In this document: positions 51,971 to 62,600 of the stretch, piece by piece | Numbering within the stretch: position 1 is the stretch's first letter | Layout: each line of letters opens with the position of its first letter | Assembly: GCA_965232615.1 (NCBI GenBank) | Contig: OZ246985.1 | Location: forward strand, 1,612,001 to 1,676,000 | DNA: 64,000 nucleotides | From: UBA2779 sp965232615 | GTDB lineage: Bacteria; Spirochaetota; Spirochaetia; DSM-2461 | Direction: 5' to 3' | Translations under genes and position numbers: made by a program | Notes under the pieces: generated by a model | Database searches by the model: none | What the model was told of the DNA's origin: nothing | The model's input: only the letters and a program-made list of their open reading frames with translations

Positions 51971-53488
51971 CTATCCCTGAACTTGATAGATTTTATCATA
52001 GGTTCTGGAGAAATTATCATCAAAGAGTTTGGAGTCTTCAGCAAGAATGATGGATTGAAATTGTTCCACAACTGTATTATTCAACTCAGCATCCACAGTA
52101 CTATTCCATATTTCTGATTTTTCCTGGATTTCTGTTTTGACCAGAGTGAAGAGTCCAATCGCTCCAGAGAGGACAATGGGCTGAGTAATATCTCCTTCCT
52201 GCTCCAATGAAACAATGTTGCTCCAGAAGTCCTCTGAGGAAGTTGTTCCCGCGAGTGCCGGATCATCAGTTCTTTCCGGTGAGTTGCCAAGAAGAACATC
52301 ACCTCCATAGTTAAGTGGGAAGGGCTCTGTTGATTTCACTTCGATTCCTTCAGCCGACATGGCTTCCTGAAATGAATTGGCAGAGATCGCCTTATCCCTG
52401 TAGCGTTTAGCCCTGGCCAGGAGAGTGTCTTCAATCATTCCAACTTCGTTCTTCAGCATGTAACTACGGACTTCATCGACAATTTCTTCCGGGTTGGATT
52501 CTCTGGTATTACCATCAGTGTGAAATACAATCCAGCCATATTCTGATTCAAATGGACCACCGATCTCACTGGTATCAAGAGAAAAGACTGTATCGGCATT
52601 TTCGGCAGGAATGAGTTCGAGGATTCTGTAGTATTCTGTTAACCCCATGCTTCCTCCCTCTTCACTGAAACTGTCTGTGGAATACTCCCTGGCCAGAGTG
52701 GCAAAAGCATCGATATCCTGTTTCCTCTCGTTAAACAGAGACATAATCTCCCGGGCGGTTTCTTCATCCTCCACAGTAATTCGACTTATTGGCCGTGTAC
52801 GGAATAACTGTCCATTTTCCTCTGCGTAGGAAATAATATCTTCATCTGGATAATCGCTATAGGGAAGGACGATGTAGTCATAGTGGCGAACTGTTTCTTT
52901 CAAGCTGTTCAGGAAATCAAGTTGAGCATCTGATCTTCTCAGGCTGAGGAGCGAGTCTTCAGTCCAGGTATTCAATGTAATATTCTCTCTTAAGGATTCT
53001 CTAAGATAATTCTTCGTGGAAGCAGACGTATTACTATATTTCTCTTTGTCGAATCTATTTTCAGTTTGAAACGAAGAGTCCTTGATAATTTCAAGATCAA
53101 CAATTCGGGTGCTGGGAACATAGCCGGTTTCTTCCAGATGATAGGCAATTGCAGTACGAACGACCGCATTGGAAAATTCCTGCTGCCATATCATACGCCT
53201 GAGTAAGTCATAGTACTGTCCCTCCTGGTCATTACCATCTTCTTCCATCCTGCTGATCACACTGCGCCCGAAGGAATTGTTATAGTCGTAAACAATGTTC
53301 TTATCACCGTACCGGCCGAAAACCAGATCTCCACTCCCAAAACCCGTTATTCCAGAAAATAGCGAAGAAAACAGAAGACCGATAACAGCCAGAGCGACAA
53401 TTGTTAATCCGATATATTTGAAGAAACCACCTCCCTCCCTGGGAGGGGTTCCTTTTTTAAAAGGGATTACTTTCTTATTTGATGACAT
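51971..53488 (-). CDS. SurA/PpiD-like peptidyl-prolyl isomerase
   Basis: 505 residues: cytoplasmic basic N-terminus, one membrane anchor (IGLTIVALAVIGLLFSSLF), a SurA_N-like helical part, then a parvulin domain at about 225-330 (FATLAREYSTDSFSEEGGSM; LIPAENADTVFSLD; GPFESEYGWIVFH). A periplasmic folding helper for exported proteins. The parvulin active site seems mostly kept, but activity is not provable here. Confidence 0.85.
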   Translation of the reverse strand: MSSNKKVIPFKKGTPPREGGGFFKYIGLTIVALAVIGLLFSSLFSGITGFGSGDLVFGRYGDKNIVYDYNNSFGRSVISRMEEDGNDQEGQYYDLLRRMIWQQEFSNAVVRTAIAYHLEETGYVPSTRIVDLEIIKDSSFQTENRFDKEKYSNTSASTKNYLRESLRENITLNTWTEDSLLSLRRSDAQLDFLNSLKETVRHYDYIVLPYSDYPDEDIISYAEENGQLFRTRPISRITVEDEETAREIMSLFNERKQDIDAFATLAREYSTDSFSEEGGSMGLTEYYRILELIPAENADTVFSLDTSEIGGPFESEYGWIVFHTDGNTRESNPEEIVDEVRSYMLKNEVGMIEDTLLARAKRYRDKAISANSFQEAMSAEGIEVKSTEPFPLNYGGDVLLGNSPERTDDPALAGTTSSEDFWSNIVSLEQEGDITQPIVLSGAIGLFTLVKTEIQEKSEIWNSTVDAELNNTVVEQFQSIILAEDSKLFDDNFSRTYDKIYQVQG

Positions 53489-53656
53489 TCTTACCTACCA
53501 TGAGAGATTTGAATCTGTCCGATACAATAACACAATCATCAGCTTTGGGTCAACTTGGGAATTCAGAAAAATGTTCCACAGGAACACTACTGCTGATTCC
53601 CATGATGGCGTGAAACCGATGTGATGCCATAGCCCTGGTTCCATGTAAGGCCGTTG

Positions 53657-54502
53657 TTAACGTAAAATAAAAGTACGGTTTTCATATACAAAAATGGAAT
53701 GCTCCAGATATAGCACGATGGCATCCACCAATGTATGGCGTTCAATATTCTTTCCCATCTGCACAAGCTGTTTTATAGAGGAGCGATCACTAACATTGAT
53801 AACTTCCTGTGTAATTATTGGACCCTGGTCCAGAGTTTCATCGGCAAAATGGGCTGTCGCGCCTATAATTTTTACACCTTTATACCATGCCTGATGATAG
53901 GGTTTTGCTCCTTGAAACGCTGGTAAGAATCCATGATGAATATTGATAACTCTATTCTTCCAGTGTCTGATGAAATCAGGCGAAAGGATCTGCATGAATC
54001 GGGCGAGTACAACCAGATCAATGTCATGTTTCTTAAGAATATCCATCATGCGAGCCTCGGCTTTTTCCTTGCCATCTGCGTATTCCACCTGATAGAACGG
54101 GATACCAAATTGATGCGCTATATGTTCATTCACAGAATGGTTGGATATAACGGCCATAATGTCGCAGGTCAGCTCACCATCCTGATGCTTCAACAATAAT
54201 TCCCAGAGACAGTGATTGGTTTTGCTCACAATTATTGCAATTCTTTCTTTCTGGGCAATACTGTAAAGATGCTTGGTAATGTTGAACTTTTTCACAACAG
54301 GTTCAAACGCCTTTTCAAAGGTCAATCTATCAAATCCGGGAGGAGCTTCAAATAGAGCTTTGAGCATGAAGATATTCATATCTGAGGCTGTATGTTGTGT
54401 TAGATCCAGAATATTGATACCACACTCAGCCATTAAACCTGTAATTCCAGCCACTATACCTTTCTGGTCAGGGCAGGTTACTTTCATGATGAACTTTTCC
54501 AT
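53657..54502 (-). CDS. purU: Formyltetrahydrofolate deformylase
   Basis: Releases formate from 10-formyl-THF. 281 residues: ACT domain (about 1-80; VTCPDQKGIVAGITGLM), then a formyltransferase-type domain with IAIIVSKTNHCLWELL, INIHHGFLPAFQGAKPYHQA (catalytic Asn and His) and HFADETLDQGPII (catalytic Asp). Probably supplies formate or balances the C1 pool. Confidence 0.94.
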   Translation of the reverse strand: MEKFIMKVTCPDQKGIVAGITGLMAECGINILDLTQHTASDMNIFMLKALFEAPPGFDRLTFEKAFEPVVKKFNITKHLYSIAQKERIAIIVSKTNHCLWELLLKHQDGELTCDIMAVISNHSVNEHIAHQFGIPFYQVEYADGKEKAEARMMDILKKHDIDLVVLARFMQILSPDFIRHWKNRVINIHHGFLPAFQGAKPYHQAWYKGVKIIGATAHFADETLDQGPIITQEVINVSDRSSIKQLVQMGKNIERHTLVDAIVLYLEHSIFVYENRTFILR

Positions 54503-54520
54503 CGTAGAATCACCAGACCT

Positions 54521-55897
54521 CTACAAGAGTAGATCTGAAAGGTCTTTATTTCCGGTCTTAACAGCCAGACTATGGGGTGTTTCTCCTCTTGCGTTGCGTA
54601 TAGATTCAGTTGCACCTTTCTCAATTAAAAACTCGACTGGAGTACGGCCACTGGAATCCATTGCAAAGATATCGGCTCCAAGATCAAGTAGAGTTTGAAG
54701 ATTTTCCAGTGGAACAGCATTCATAACAGCATAATGAAGTGGACTCTTCCCCTCATTGTCAATATGAGTCACTCTATTTTCAGCAAAGAACCATGATATA
54801 ACATCTTCGTTTTGCCTCAATGCCGCCTGTACTGGTGATAATCCTTGATTATTATTGGAAAATATCTCTGCATCTCTGGATAAAAACAGCTCTGAACATC
54901 CCCGATTGCTGCTTTCAATCGCCAATAATAGAGGTGTATTCCCCTGAGCATCACGTATGTCGATTAATGATGAAATTGTTTTATAGCCTTTATGAATTGC
55001 AAGATGCAGGGGAGTATTGCCATGCTTGTCTCTGGAATCAACATTGGCACCTTCAGAAAGAAAAAATCTGAGCATGCTATCATGTTTCTTCTCGGTGGCC
55101 AGATGCTGGGCTGATACCCCTGATTCAAATCGGATCTCATAGTTACCGTTTCGGAGAGGTTCAGTTATATACTTCCAGTTATCATCACCTGGTTCAGGTG
55201 AGCCATTTCGGAGGAGCTTAGCTGAGCAAGCTGCAATATCACTGGTAAGATTGCCAGCCAGAGAATAATCAAGGGGAGTTTGTCCTGAAAAGTTTCGCAG
55301 CGTCAATCCCGCGTTCAATTGGATCAATGCCTCCACATGAGATATTAACCCTTTCTTTGAAGCAAAATGAAGAAGAGTATTTCCCTCCCTAAAACGTGTA
55401 TTAACTGACTTCTCAGTAAGCAGATCACTAATGATTTCTGATTGTCTCTCCAGTGCAAGTATGGCAGGCGATAAACCGTTCTCATCTTCAATACTGATAT
55501 CCGCGCCAGCTTCAACAAGCATTGCGATTACCCTGCCATGCTGATTTTCCACCGCGTAATGCAGTGGTGTTTTTCCACGGTTATCCACAGGATCAATTGA
55601 AACACCCCGCATCAACATTTTTCCTACCAACTGAGTATTCCCAGTTCTGGATGCAGCATGAAGAGCAGTTAATCCTTCTTCATCTTTGTAATCTAAATCC
55701 AATTCGAGTTTCAAAGCATCATCGACAGCCCGTTCATCACCCCTGTTTATTAAATCGATAAGCTGTAGTTTATTTCCAGCAGAAGTATTGATTTGTTCAG
55801 CACTGTTTGTTTCATTACGATTGGATTCTGCTCCTCCATTTGCCCAGAGTATCGAAGAGACCATGATAAGCAGAATCAGGAATACTATTCTATTCAT
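54521..55897 (-). CDS. Exported ankyrin-repeat protein
   Basis: 458 residues with a signal peptide (VFLILLIMVSSILWANG) and about ten ankyrin repeats over the rest (GLTALHAASRTGNTQLVGKM; GKTPLHYAVENQHGRVIAML; GNTPLHLAIHKGYK; GKSPLHYAVMNAVPL). A periplasmic or surface protein-protein scaffold; partner unknown. One repeat block (about 235-270) is degenerate. Confidence 0.85.
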   Translation of the reverse strand: MNRIVFLILLIMVSSILWANGGAESNRNETNSAEQINTSAGNKLQLIDLINRGDERAVDDALKLELDLDYKDEEGLTALHAASRTGNTQLVGKMLMRGVSIDPVDNRGKTPLHYAVENQHGRVIAMLVEAGADISIEDENGLSPAILALERQSEIISDLLTEKSVNTRFREGNTLLHFASKKGLISHVEALIQLNAGLTLRNFSGQTPLDYSLAGNLTSDIAACSAKLLRNGSPEPGDDNWKYITEPLRNGNYEIRFESGVSAQHLATEKKHDSMLRFFLSEGANVDSRDKHGNTPLHLAIHKGYKTISSLIDIRDAQGNTPLLLAIESSNRGCSELFLSRDAEIFSNNNQGLSPVQAALRQNEDVISWFFAENRVTHIDNEGKSPLHYAVMNAVPLENLQTLLDLGADIFAMDSSGRTPVEFLIEKGATESIRNARGETPHSLAVKTGNKDLSDLLL

Positions 55898-55961
55898 CTA
55901 CTATTCGAAAATCGGCAGATTAATAGTCGCCTTTAGAATTTGGTTAGTGTATAATCAGTTC

Positions 55962-56696
55962 ATGATTATAAATCTACCAATTATTGGTAGTAGAAAAAAC
56001 TACTGTATTAACCCGAAGAAAATCATTGCTGTTGGGTTAAATTACAGTTCCCATATCGCCGAGAGTGCTTCCATCAAAGTAAAAGGTTTGGATGGAAAGA
56101 TGCCTGACGAACCTGTATTCTTTAATAAAACCCCTAATACCCTGATTGGTCCTGATCAGAATATCATTCTTCCCCTATGCCTTTCCGATTATTCCTGGAC
56201 TGAACCGACTCGAACCGACTACGAAGGTGAACTGGTGGTTATCATCAGTCAGCAGGGGAAACATATTGCTGAAAAAGACGCGTACAGCCATATTTTCGGT
56301 TATACCTGCGGAAATGATGTAAGCCAGAGGAACATCCAGAATACCGACAGGGCCGGCTGGTTCAGAGGAAAATCGTTTGATACTTTCGGACCTGTCGGGC
56401 CACAAATACTTCCTGGCAATACCAGAATAGACCCGCACAATCTCCAAATTGAAACCAGACTGAATGGGAAGGTGGTGCAGTCATCCCACACCAGCAGGAT
56501 GATTTTTTCAATTCCAGAGCTCATCTCCTATATCAGCCGGCATATTACACTTGATGAGGGTGACCTGATCTTCACAGGAACACCCTCAGGAGTAGGCCCC
56601 CTGAAGCCGAATGACTGCATCGAAGTAGAGATTGAGAACATTGGAGTTCTGAACAATACAGTTGTAAATGAAGAGGATCAATTTCAGGAGACCTGA
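55962..56696 (+). CDS. Fumarylacetoacetate hydrolase family protein
   Basis: 244 residues from ATG 55962: KIIAVGLNYSSHIAES, PVFFNKTPNTLIGP, YEGELVVIISQQGKHI (metal Glu), GYTCGNDVSQRN, KSFDTFGPVGP, DLIFTGTPSGVGPL. These match FAH-type acylpyruvate or oxaloacetate tautomerase enzymes with the E-x-E...D metal set. The substrate is not decidable. A longer frame starting in the divergent ankyrin gene is rejected. Confidence 0.88.
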   Translation: MIINLPIIGSRKNYCINPKKIIAVGLNYSSHIAESASIKVKGLDGKMPDEPVFFNKTPNTLIGPDQNIILPLCLSDYSWTEPTRTDYEGELVVIISQQGKHIAEKDAYSHIFGYTCGNDVSQRNIQNTDRAGWFRGKSFDTFGPVGPQILPGNTRIDPHNLQIETRLNGKVVQSSHTSRMIFSIPELISYISRHITLDEGDLIFTGTPSGVGPLKPNDCIEVEIENIGVLNNTVVNEEDQFQET

Positions 56697-56700
56697 AGAA

Positions 56701-56731
56701 TAAAAAAGGCCCTTCCTCCTGGGAAGGGCCT
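56701..56731 (-). terminator. Intrinsic terminator after the lipoprotein gene
   Basis: A 10-bp perfect stem AGGCCCTTCC/GGAAGGGCCT with a 5-nt loop, followed on the minus strand by TTTTTTA. It ends transcription of the minus-strand lipoprotein gene; the convergent plus-strand hydrolase could also use the hairpin but lacks a T-run. Confidence 0.88.
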
Positions 56732-56802
56732 GATTCTCATTTATGAGGAAGGATATTGGAATTAGGACTCCACAAAAACCTCATAATGTCCATTACATCA
56801 CA

Positions 56803-58056
56803 TCAATTACCAGGAGAAGTTTCCATAGATTTCATGGCACTTTCCTGGAAACTCAGTAAGTATTTCATCTTCCCATTATTCAGTTTTAACTCTACACCAT
56901 TGAACTTGATAGAACCAGTATAGCGTACTTTGTATTTCGGTATAGTATCTATTGCCGGCACGGCCACATTATCATTATCATTGACTATTTGAGAGAACAC
57001 TGATGTTTGCTTCACGTCAACAAATTCAATTGTCTGTGTTTTTCCACTCTCTGTCAATTCGAGTGTTCCAGCAATTGTATAAATCATAGTAGTCAAATAT
57101 TTTGTTGTGTTTGTATCTGGCTTCGTTATCACCATTCTTTCGATGAAACCTGTAGAAATAGTAGCGTCAACACCCGCAGTTTTAAGTTCGTTACTACTAT
57201 GCATCGTAGGGCTGTTATTCACAATGGTTTCTCGAGTCACACTCTCTTTCATCATCCCTACCAAACGGCCGAGGTATTCAGCAACTTTACTATCATAATC
57301 AATGACGTCCGTTGATGGCGGATTTTCCACTGCCTGCACTCCATCAACTTTGTAAGTTGCCACTGGAGGTTCCATTGATGTAATTGATCCCATATCAAAC
57401 GGATTCTGCACCGCTTCAATTTTTTTGTTAACCTTATTGATAAAGTCTCCTATTCCTTTCAGCGTGTTTATAGTTGCCGTGTCGATAGGTATTTCCTTAT
57501 CATTATTAAGCGCATCCAGTACACTGATAGTGCCTTCTCCAAGTTCCCCATCAGCATTCATCTTAGTGCCTTTGTATTTGACACCAACCATACTAGCCTT
57601 GCCATCAGTATCTTCAACTTTGAACTTAATATCATCCGCGTCCACAGACCATGACCCGTCGTTATAGGTGGAAACAGTCAAACTACCTTCAACATCTTTT
57701 TTCTCCGCTCCAGGATCAGCAGCGGGAAAAGTGATATCAAATTGTTTGTCAAATCCTTCAGTTGGAGCATCCGCTGCTGCTAATGCTGCTGCTGTCGTAC
57801 TACCCTGCTTTACTTCACCAACAGTACCAGTCGCAGTATCATAGCTAACGGTAGCACCCTTTGTTACACTGGTACCGACTAATTCTTCAATGCTGGATAA
57901 TAAATCCACCGAATTATCAGCAGCCGCATTTTGTACATCCGACAGTTCAGCCGGAAGAGTAACAGAGTCTCCACCACTGACATTTGGGCAACCCGTTACC
58001 AATACCCCAATAAGTATTACAACAACAATGCCTATTCTCATCGTTTTTTGTTCCAT
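56803..58056 (-). CDS. Lipoprotein of unknown function
   Basis: 417 residues: signal with lipobox LVTGC (MRIGIVVVILIGVLVTGC), then a Thr/Asp/Gly-rich mature part without a recognised domain (SVTLPAELSDVQNAAADN; FDITFPAADPG; YKVRYTGSIKFNGVELKL). GGGAGG precedes the ATG at 58056. It has its own promoter (58111-58139) and terminator. Surface-exposed or periplasmic location is inferred. Confidence 0.75.
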   Translation of the reverse strand: MEQKTMRIGIVVVILIGVLVTGCPNVSGGDSVTLPAELSDVQNAAADNSVDLLSSIEELVGTSVTKGATVSYDTATGTVGEVKQGSTTAAALAAADAPTEGFDKQFDITFPAADPGAEKKDVEGSLTVSTYNDGSWSVDADDIKFKVEDTDGKASMVGVKYKGTKMNADGELGEGTISVLDALNNDKEIPIDTATINTLKGIGDFINKVNKKIEAVQNPFDMGSITSMEPPVATYKVDGVQAVENPPSTDVIDYDSKVAEYLGRLVGMMKESVTRETIVNNSPTMHSSNELKTAGVDATISTGFIERMVITKPDTNTTKYLTTMIYTIAGTLELTESGKTQTIEFVDVKQTSVFSQIVNDNDNVAVPAIDTIPKYKVRYTGSIKFNGVELKLNNGKMKYLLSFQESAMKSMETSPGN

Positions 58057-58110
58057 TGGAACCTCCCATCGCTCATACTCATGTATGGCAAAATTTAAGA
58101 TATTGATAAC

Positions 58111-58139
58111 AGTATAATAAGTTCAGAGTAATAAATCAA
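58111..58139 (-). promoter_or_regulatory. Sigma-70-like promoter of the lipoprotein gene
   Basis: TTGATT, 17-bp spacer, TATACT on the minus strand, about 55 bp before the ATG. Good match. Confidence 0.65.
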
Positions 58140-58150
58140 GTTAAACTTCT

Positions 58151-58179
58151 GGCAACCTCTAAAAAACAGCTTTAGGAAA
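58151..58179 (-). repeat. Truncated copy E of the MITE family
   Basis: GGCAACCTCTAAAAAA followed by CAGCTTTAGGAAA matches the outer 29 bp of the right end of copies C and D (inverse orientation). The rest is missing. It lies 16 bp downstream of the gltD stop. Confidence 0.75.
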
Positions 58180-58195
58180 CGAATTGGCCTCATCC

Positions 58196-59620
58196 TTATT
58201 TAGATAGCCATCCATGAACTGCCTTTGCTGCCAGACGTCCATGATGGATCGCTCTCACCACCAGGGAAGATCCTGTTACGGCATCTCCGGCTGCAAAAAA
58301 ACCTTCCACATTGGTATGAAAGTTCTTCGTCAGGATATTTCCTCGGGCATCAAGGGCAATTCCCGGATCATTCACAGCACGACTGTGTTCCAGATGCACA
58401 AAACCCATGGCTAAGAGAACAAGATCGACATCCAGAGTAAATCCACTCTTCTCCACCACTTTCATAGATGGCCGTGCTCCTTTTGCTCCAGGTACCCACT
58501 CAATACGGTGGAACTGCCCCCTGTTCACTCGACCGTTATTCCCTTCAAATTTCAGGGTTTCAATGCTCCAGTCCCGTTCCACGCCTTCCTTGTGACTGGA
58601 GGAAGTCCGCAGGATCTGAGGCCACTCCGGCCAGGAAGGATTCCATGGTTTATCCCATATCATGGGCCTGGGCATTATCTCATATTGATACACATTGATC
58701 GCACCCTGCCGCCTGGAAGTTCCAACACAGTCCGAACCTGTATCCCCCCCGCCGATAACAAGGACGTTCTTCCCCTCAGCCGTTATTTCCGGCTTGTCAA
58801 ATGCCTCTCCACTGATCCGCCTGTTCGACTGACCCAAAAAATCCATCGCAAAGTGGATGCCGTCCAGATCCCGGCCCGGCACAGGAAGATCCCGCGGGAC
58901 ATTGGCTCCCATCGCAAAAAGAATGGCATCAAATTTCTTTTGCAGGTAACGAATTGAAAGGTCATCTCCCACCGTCACACCTGTTTCAAAGGTAATACCC
59001 TCAGCGGCCAGTTGCTTGAGTCGGCGGTCGATAACCCTTTTATCAAGTTTAAAATCAGGTATGCCATAGCGGAGCAAACCTCCAATTTTTTGATTCTTCT
59101 CAAACAGAGTGACCGAATGGCCAGCCCGTCGCAACTCCTGGGATGCCGCAAGTCCCGCTGGTCCTGAACCGATAATGGCCACTGCACGGCCTGACTCATG
59201 CCGGGGAGGTCGGGGAACCACCCATCCCTCCTCAAAGGCTTTTTCTATTATAGCTCTTTCATTCTGTTTTATGGTTACAGGTGAATCATTGATAGACAGG
59301 GTACAGGATGTTTCACAGGGAGCCGGACAGACACGGCCTGTAAACTCAGGAAAGTTGTTTGTTATTTCCAGCCGTTCAAAGGCTTCCATCCACTGTCCAC
59401 GCCAGATGGCATCATTCCATTCAGGTATGAGATTTATTACCGGACAGCCGATTGTATGACAAAAAGGTGTACCGCAGGCCATACAGCGTCCCCCCTGCTC
59501 CACCAGATCTTCCAATTTTTTGTCTATTGTAACCTCCTGATAGTCGCCCAGTCGTTTCTCCAGGTCGCGATATTCTATTTCGGTGCGGTTATAGTCTAAA
59601 AAACCATTAATTTTACCCAT
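58196..59620 (-). CDS. gltD: Glutamate synthase small subunit
   Basis: NADPH-dependent electron entry for glutamate synthase. 474 residues: N-terminal cysteine cluster (GGRCMACGTPFCH; GCPVINLIPEWND; GRVCPAPCETSCT) for 4Fe-4S centres, FAD site IGSGPAGLAASQELR, NADPH site VIGGGDTGSDCVG, and a C-terminal FAD closing AAGDAVTGSSLVVRAI. The ATG at 59620 overlaps the gltB stop by 8 bp. Confidence 0.96.
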   Translation of the reverse strand: MGKINGFLDYNRTEIEYRDLEKRLGDYQEVTIDKKLEDLVEQGGRCMACGTPFCHTIGCPVINLIPEWNDAIWRGQWMEAFERLEITNNFPEFTGRVCPAPCETSCTLSINDSPVTIKQNERAIIEKAFEEGWVVPRPPRHESGRAVAIIGSGPAGLAASQELRRAGHSVTLFEKNQKIGGLLRYGIPDFKLDKRVIDRRLKQLAAEGITFETGVTVGDDLSIRYLQKKFDAILFAMGANVPRDLPVPGRDLDGIHFAMDFLGQSNRRISGEAFDKPEITAEGKNVLVIGGGDTGSDCVGTSRRQGAINVYQYEIMPRPMIWDKPWNPSWPEWPQILRTSSSHKEGVERDWSIETLKFEGNNGRVNRGQFHRIEWVPGAKGARPSMKVVEKSGFTLDVDLVLLAMGFVHLEHSRAVNDPGIALDARGNILTKNFHTNVEGFFAAGDAVTGSSLVVRAIHHGRLAAKAVHGWLSK

Positions 59621-62600
59621 TGAACAAAACCTCCTCAGTAATGACCGTCGTATCAGTTTTCTGCATCTCCCTCTTGAGGATGTTCTCCAGGGCACGCTTG
59701 TATTCTATGGGGATCACTTTTACAAACCGGGGCAGGCTTTCCTCCCATGAATCAAGAATCCGCTTCCCTGCAAGACTTCCTGTGTACTTTGTATGCTGTT
59801 TGACAAGCTGATGAAGCTGTGTAATATCTTCATCCTCCACAACCGGTTCAATATCCACCATTTCAAGATTGCACCGTGTGTCAAACAACTGACTGTCATC
59901 ATAGGCGTACACGATACCTCCCGACATTCCAGCCGCGAAGTTCATACCTGTCGGTCCAAGAATAACGACGATTCCTCCTGTCATATATTCACAGCCATGG
60001 TCTCCAACACCCTCAACAACAGCAATGGCTCCGGAATTACGTACACAAAATCGTTCACCGGCCATACCATTGATGAATGCCCTACCTTCAGTAGCTCCGA
60101 AAAGATTCACATTGCCCGTGATAATATTTCTATGACCGGAAAAAGTGACTCCTTGAGGAGGTGTCAGGATAAGCTGACCTCCGGAAAGCCCTTTTCCAAA
60201 ATAGTCATTGGCTTCACCAACGAGATGAAATGTAATCCCTCGTGTTAGAAATGCACCGAAACTCTGACCCGCTGAGCCATTGAAGCTCACAGTAATCGTA
60301 TCATCCGGCAATCCTGCCGAGCCATGAGCCCTGGTAACCCTGTAACTCAAGGTAGTTCCCACACTGCGGTTACAGTTGCGGATTTTTCGCTCTAACTGGA
60401 CTTTTTTACCTTCTTCAATGGCTGGAAGGCATTCTTCAATGAGAGAAGGATCCAGGGAGAGGGAGAAATCATGCTCCTGAGAACCAGTACAGTACAATGG
60501 TTCATTATCAGGGCGTTCAGACGGATGGAGAACTCTGGAAAAATCAAGTCCCTTTGCCTTGTAGTGATCAATGGCTTCATCGACTTTCAGCATTTCCACC
60601 CGACCGACCATGTCATTGATGGTTTTAAAACCAAGTTCGGCCATGATTTCCCGCAGTTCCTGAGCAATGAATTTCATGAAATTCTGTAGGTGCTCAGGTT
60701 TTCCTGTAAATCTCTTACGCAATTCTGGATTCTGGGTAGTGATTCCAACCGGACAGGCATTGGTATGGCAGGCTCTCATCATTACACATCCAAGAGAAAC
60801 AAGGGTTGTTGTTCCAAAACCAAACTCCTCGGCTCCAAGAAGAGCCGCGATGGCCACATCCCGGCCAGTCTTCAGTTGACCATCAGTCTGCACCCTTATA
60901 CGACTCCTGAGTTTATTCATAACCAGCACCTGCTGAGTTTCCGCCAGTCCCAGTTCCCACCAGGTGCCAGCATATTTTATGGAACTCAAAGGACTTGCTC
61001 CTGTTCCTCCATCACATCCAGAAATAAGAACCATGTCCGCTTTACCCTTGGCGACTCCGGCAGCAACAGTACCAACACCAGATTCTGACACAAGTTTTAC
61101 AGAGATCCGTGCTTTCGGATTGGCATTCTTAAGATCATAAATCAACTGGGAAAGATCCTCAATTGAATAGATATCATGGTGTGGAGGAGGGCTGATGAGC
61201 ATCACTCCCGGCGTGGTAAAGCGAACCCGAGCGATTTCCCTGTCTACTTTATGCCCGGGCAGTTGACCGCCTTCGCCGGGTTTGGCCCCCTGAGCCATTT
61301 TAATCTGCAGCTCACTGCAGTTGGCCAGGTAGGCCGAATTCACTCCGAAGCGGCCTGAAGCGATTTGTCTTGTATGACTTCTTCTGTCAGTTCCATTTTC
61401 ATCCATTTCACATCTATTTTCATCTTCACCCCCTTCCCCCGAATTACTCCGGGCACCCAGGCCATTCATGGCCATGGCGATTGTTTCATGAGTTTCCCGA
61501 CTGATTGATCCAAACGACATGGCCCCTGTTGTAAAACGTTTCACTATAGTTTCCACACTTTCCACCTGGTCGATGGGAATGGATTTTCCCTTGCGGAAAC
61601 CAAAAAGTCCTCTGAGAGTATTCAGTCCTCTGGCCCTGTCGTTTACGATGGACGAATACTCCTTGAATGCTTGATAGTCTCCTGTCCGTACAGCTTTCTG
61701 CATGGCGACGATGGCATCCGAATCAAATAGATGACGGTCGTTGTCCACACGGGATGAATATACCCCTCCAGAGGGGAATCGATTCGTGTAAACATCGTCT
61801 ATTGCCCAGGCAGATTTATGGCGGGAAAGCAAATCTTTTTCCAGGGCAGCCATATCCAATCCACCGATGCGGGAGACAGTGCCCGGAAAGCATTTATGTA
61901 TCAGAGATTCTGACAGACCAACAGCTTCAAAACTCTGGGAGCCCCTGTAACTTCTCAGAGTGGAAATGCCCATTTTGGACATAACTTTTAACAAACCTTT
62001 TTTGACAGCCGTAATGTAATGCTCCATTGCATTCTGCAGGGAAAGATTCTCGGGGAAGTAACCTCTTTTTTTGGTATCTGAAAGAACTTCAAACACAAGA
62101 TATGGATTGATACCACTGCATCCAAAACTTATGAGGGTTGCAAAATGATGAACCTCCCTCACCTCTCCGGATTCCAGAAGCAAGCCAGCCAGATGACGTT
62201 TACCAACCTGGATTAAATGATGATGAATGGTGGAAACGGCAAGTAGTGAGGGTATGGCCAGATGATGCCTGTCAATCCCTCTATCTGTCAGAATAACCAG
62301 TGAAGAACCCTTATCAATGGCCTTTTCTACCTCCAGGCACACATTTTGAAGCATTTTTTCCATACTTCCCGTGGAGAGATCGGTAGAATAAATCAATCCA
62401 ACCGTTGATACAGAGAAGTCCTCAATCTCCACTTCTCTCAGGTATTTGATATCATCATTGGTGAGTACTGGATGCGCTAATTTTAGCTGACGGCAGTGGG
62501 AAGGGGTTTCAGTGAGCAGGTTGCCTTCCCTGCCCACAAAACTCATCAGTGACATGACAAGATTTTCCCGATACGGATCAATGGGAGGATTGGTAACCTG

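Noticed and set aside
56701..56731. Hairpin as terminator for the plus-strand FAH-family gene
   Set aside because: On the plus strand the stem is followed by GATTCTC, not a T-run; the T-run is on the minus side.
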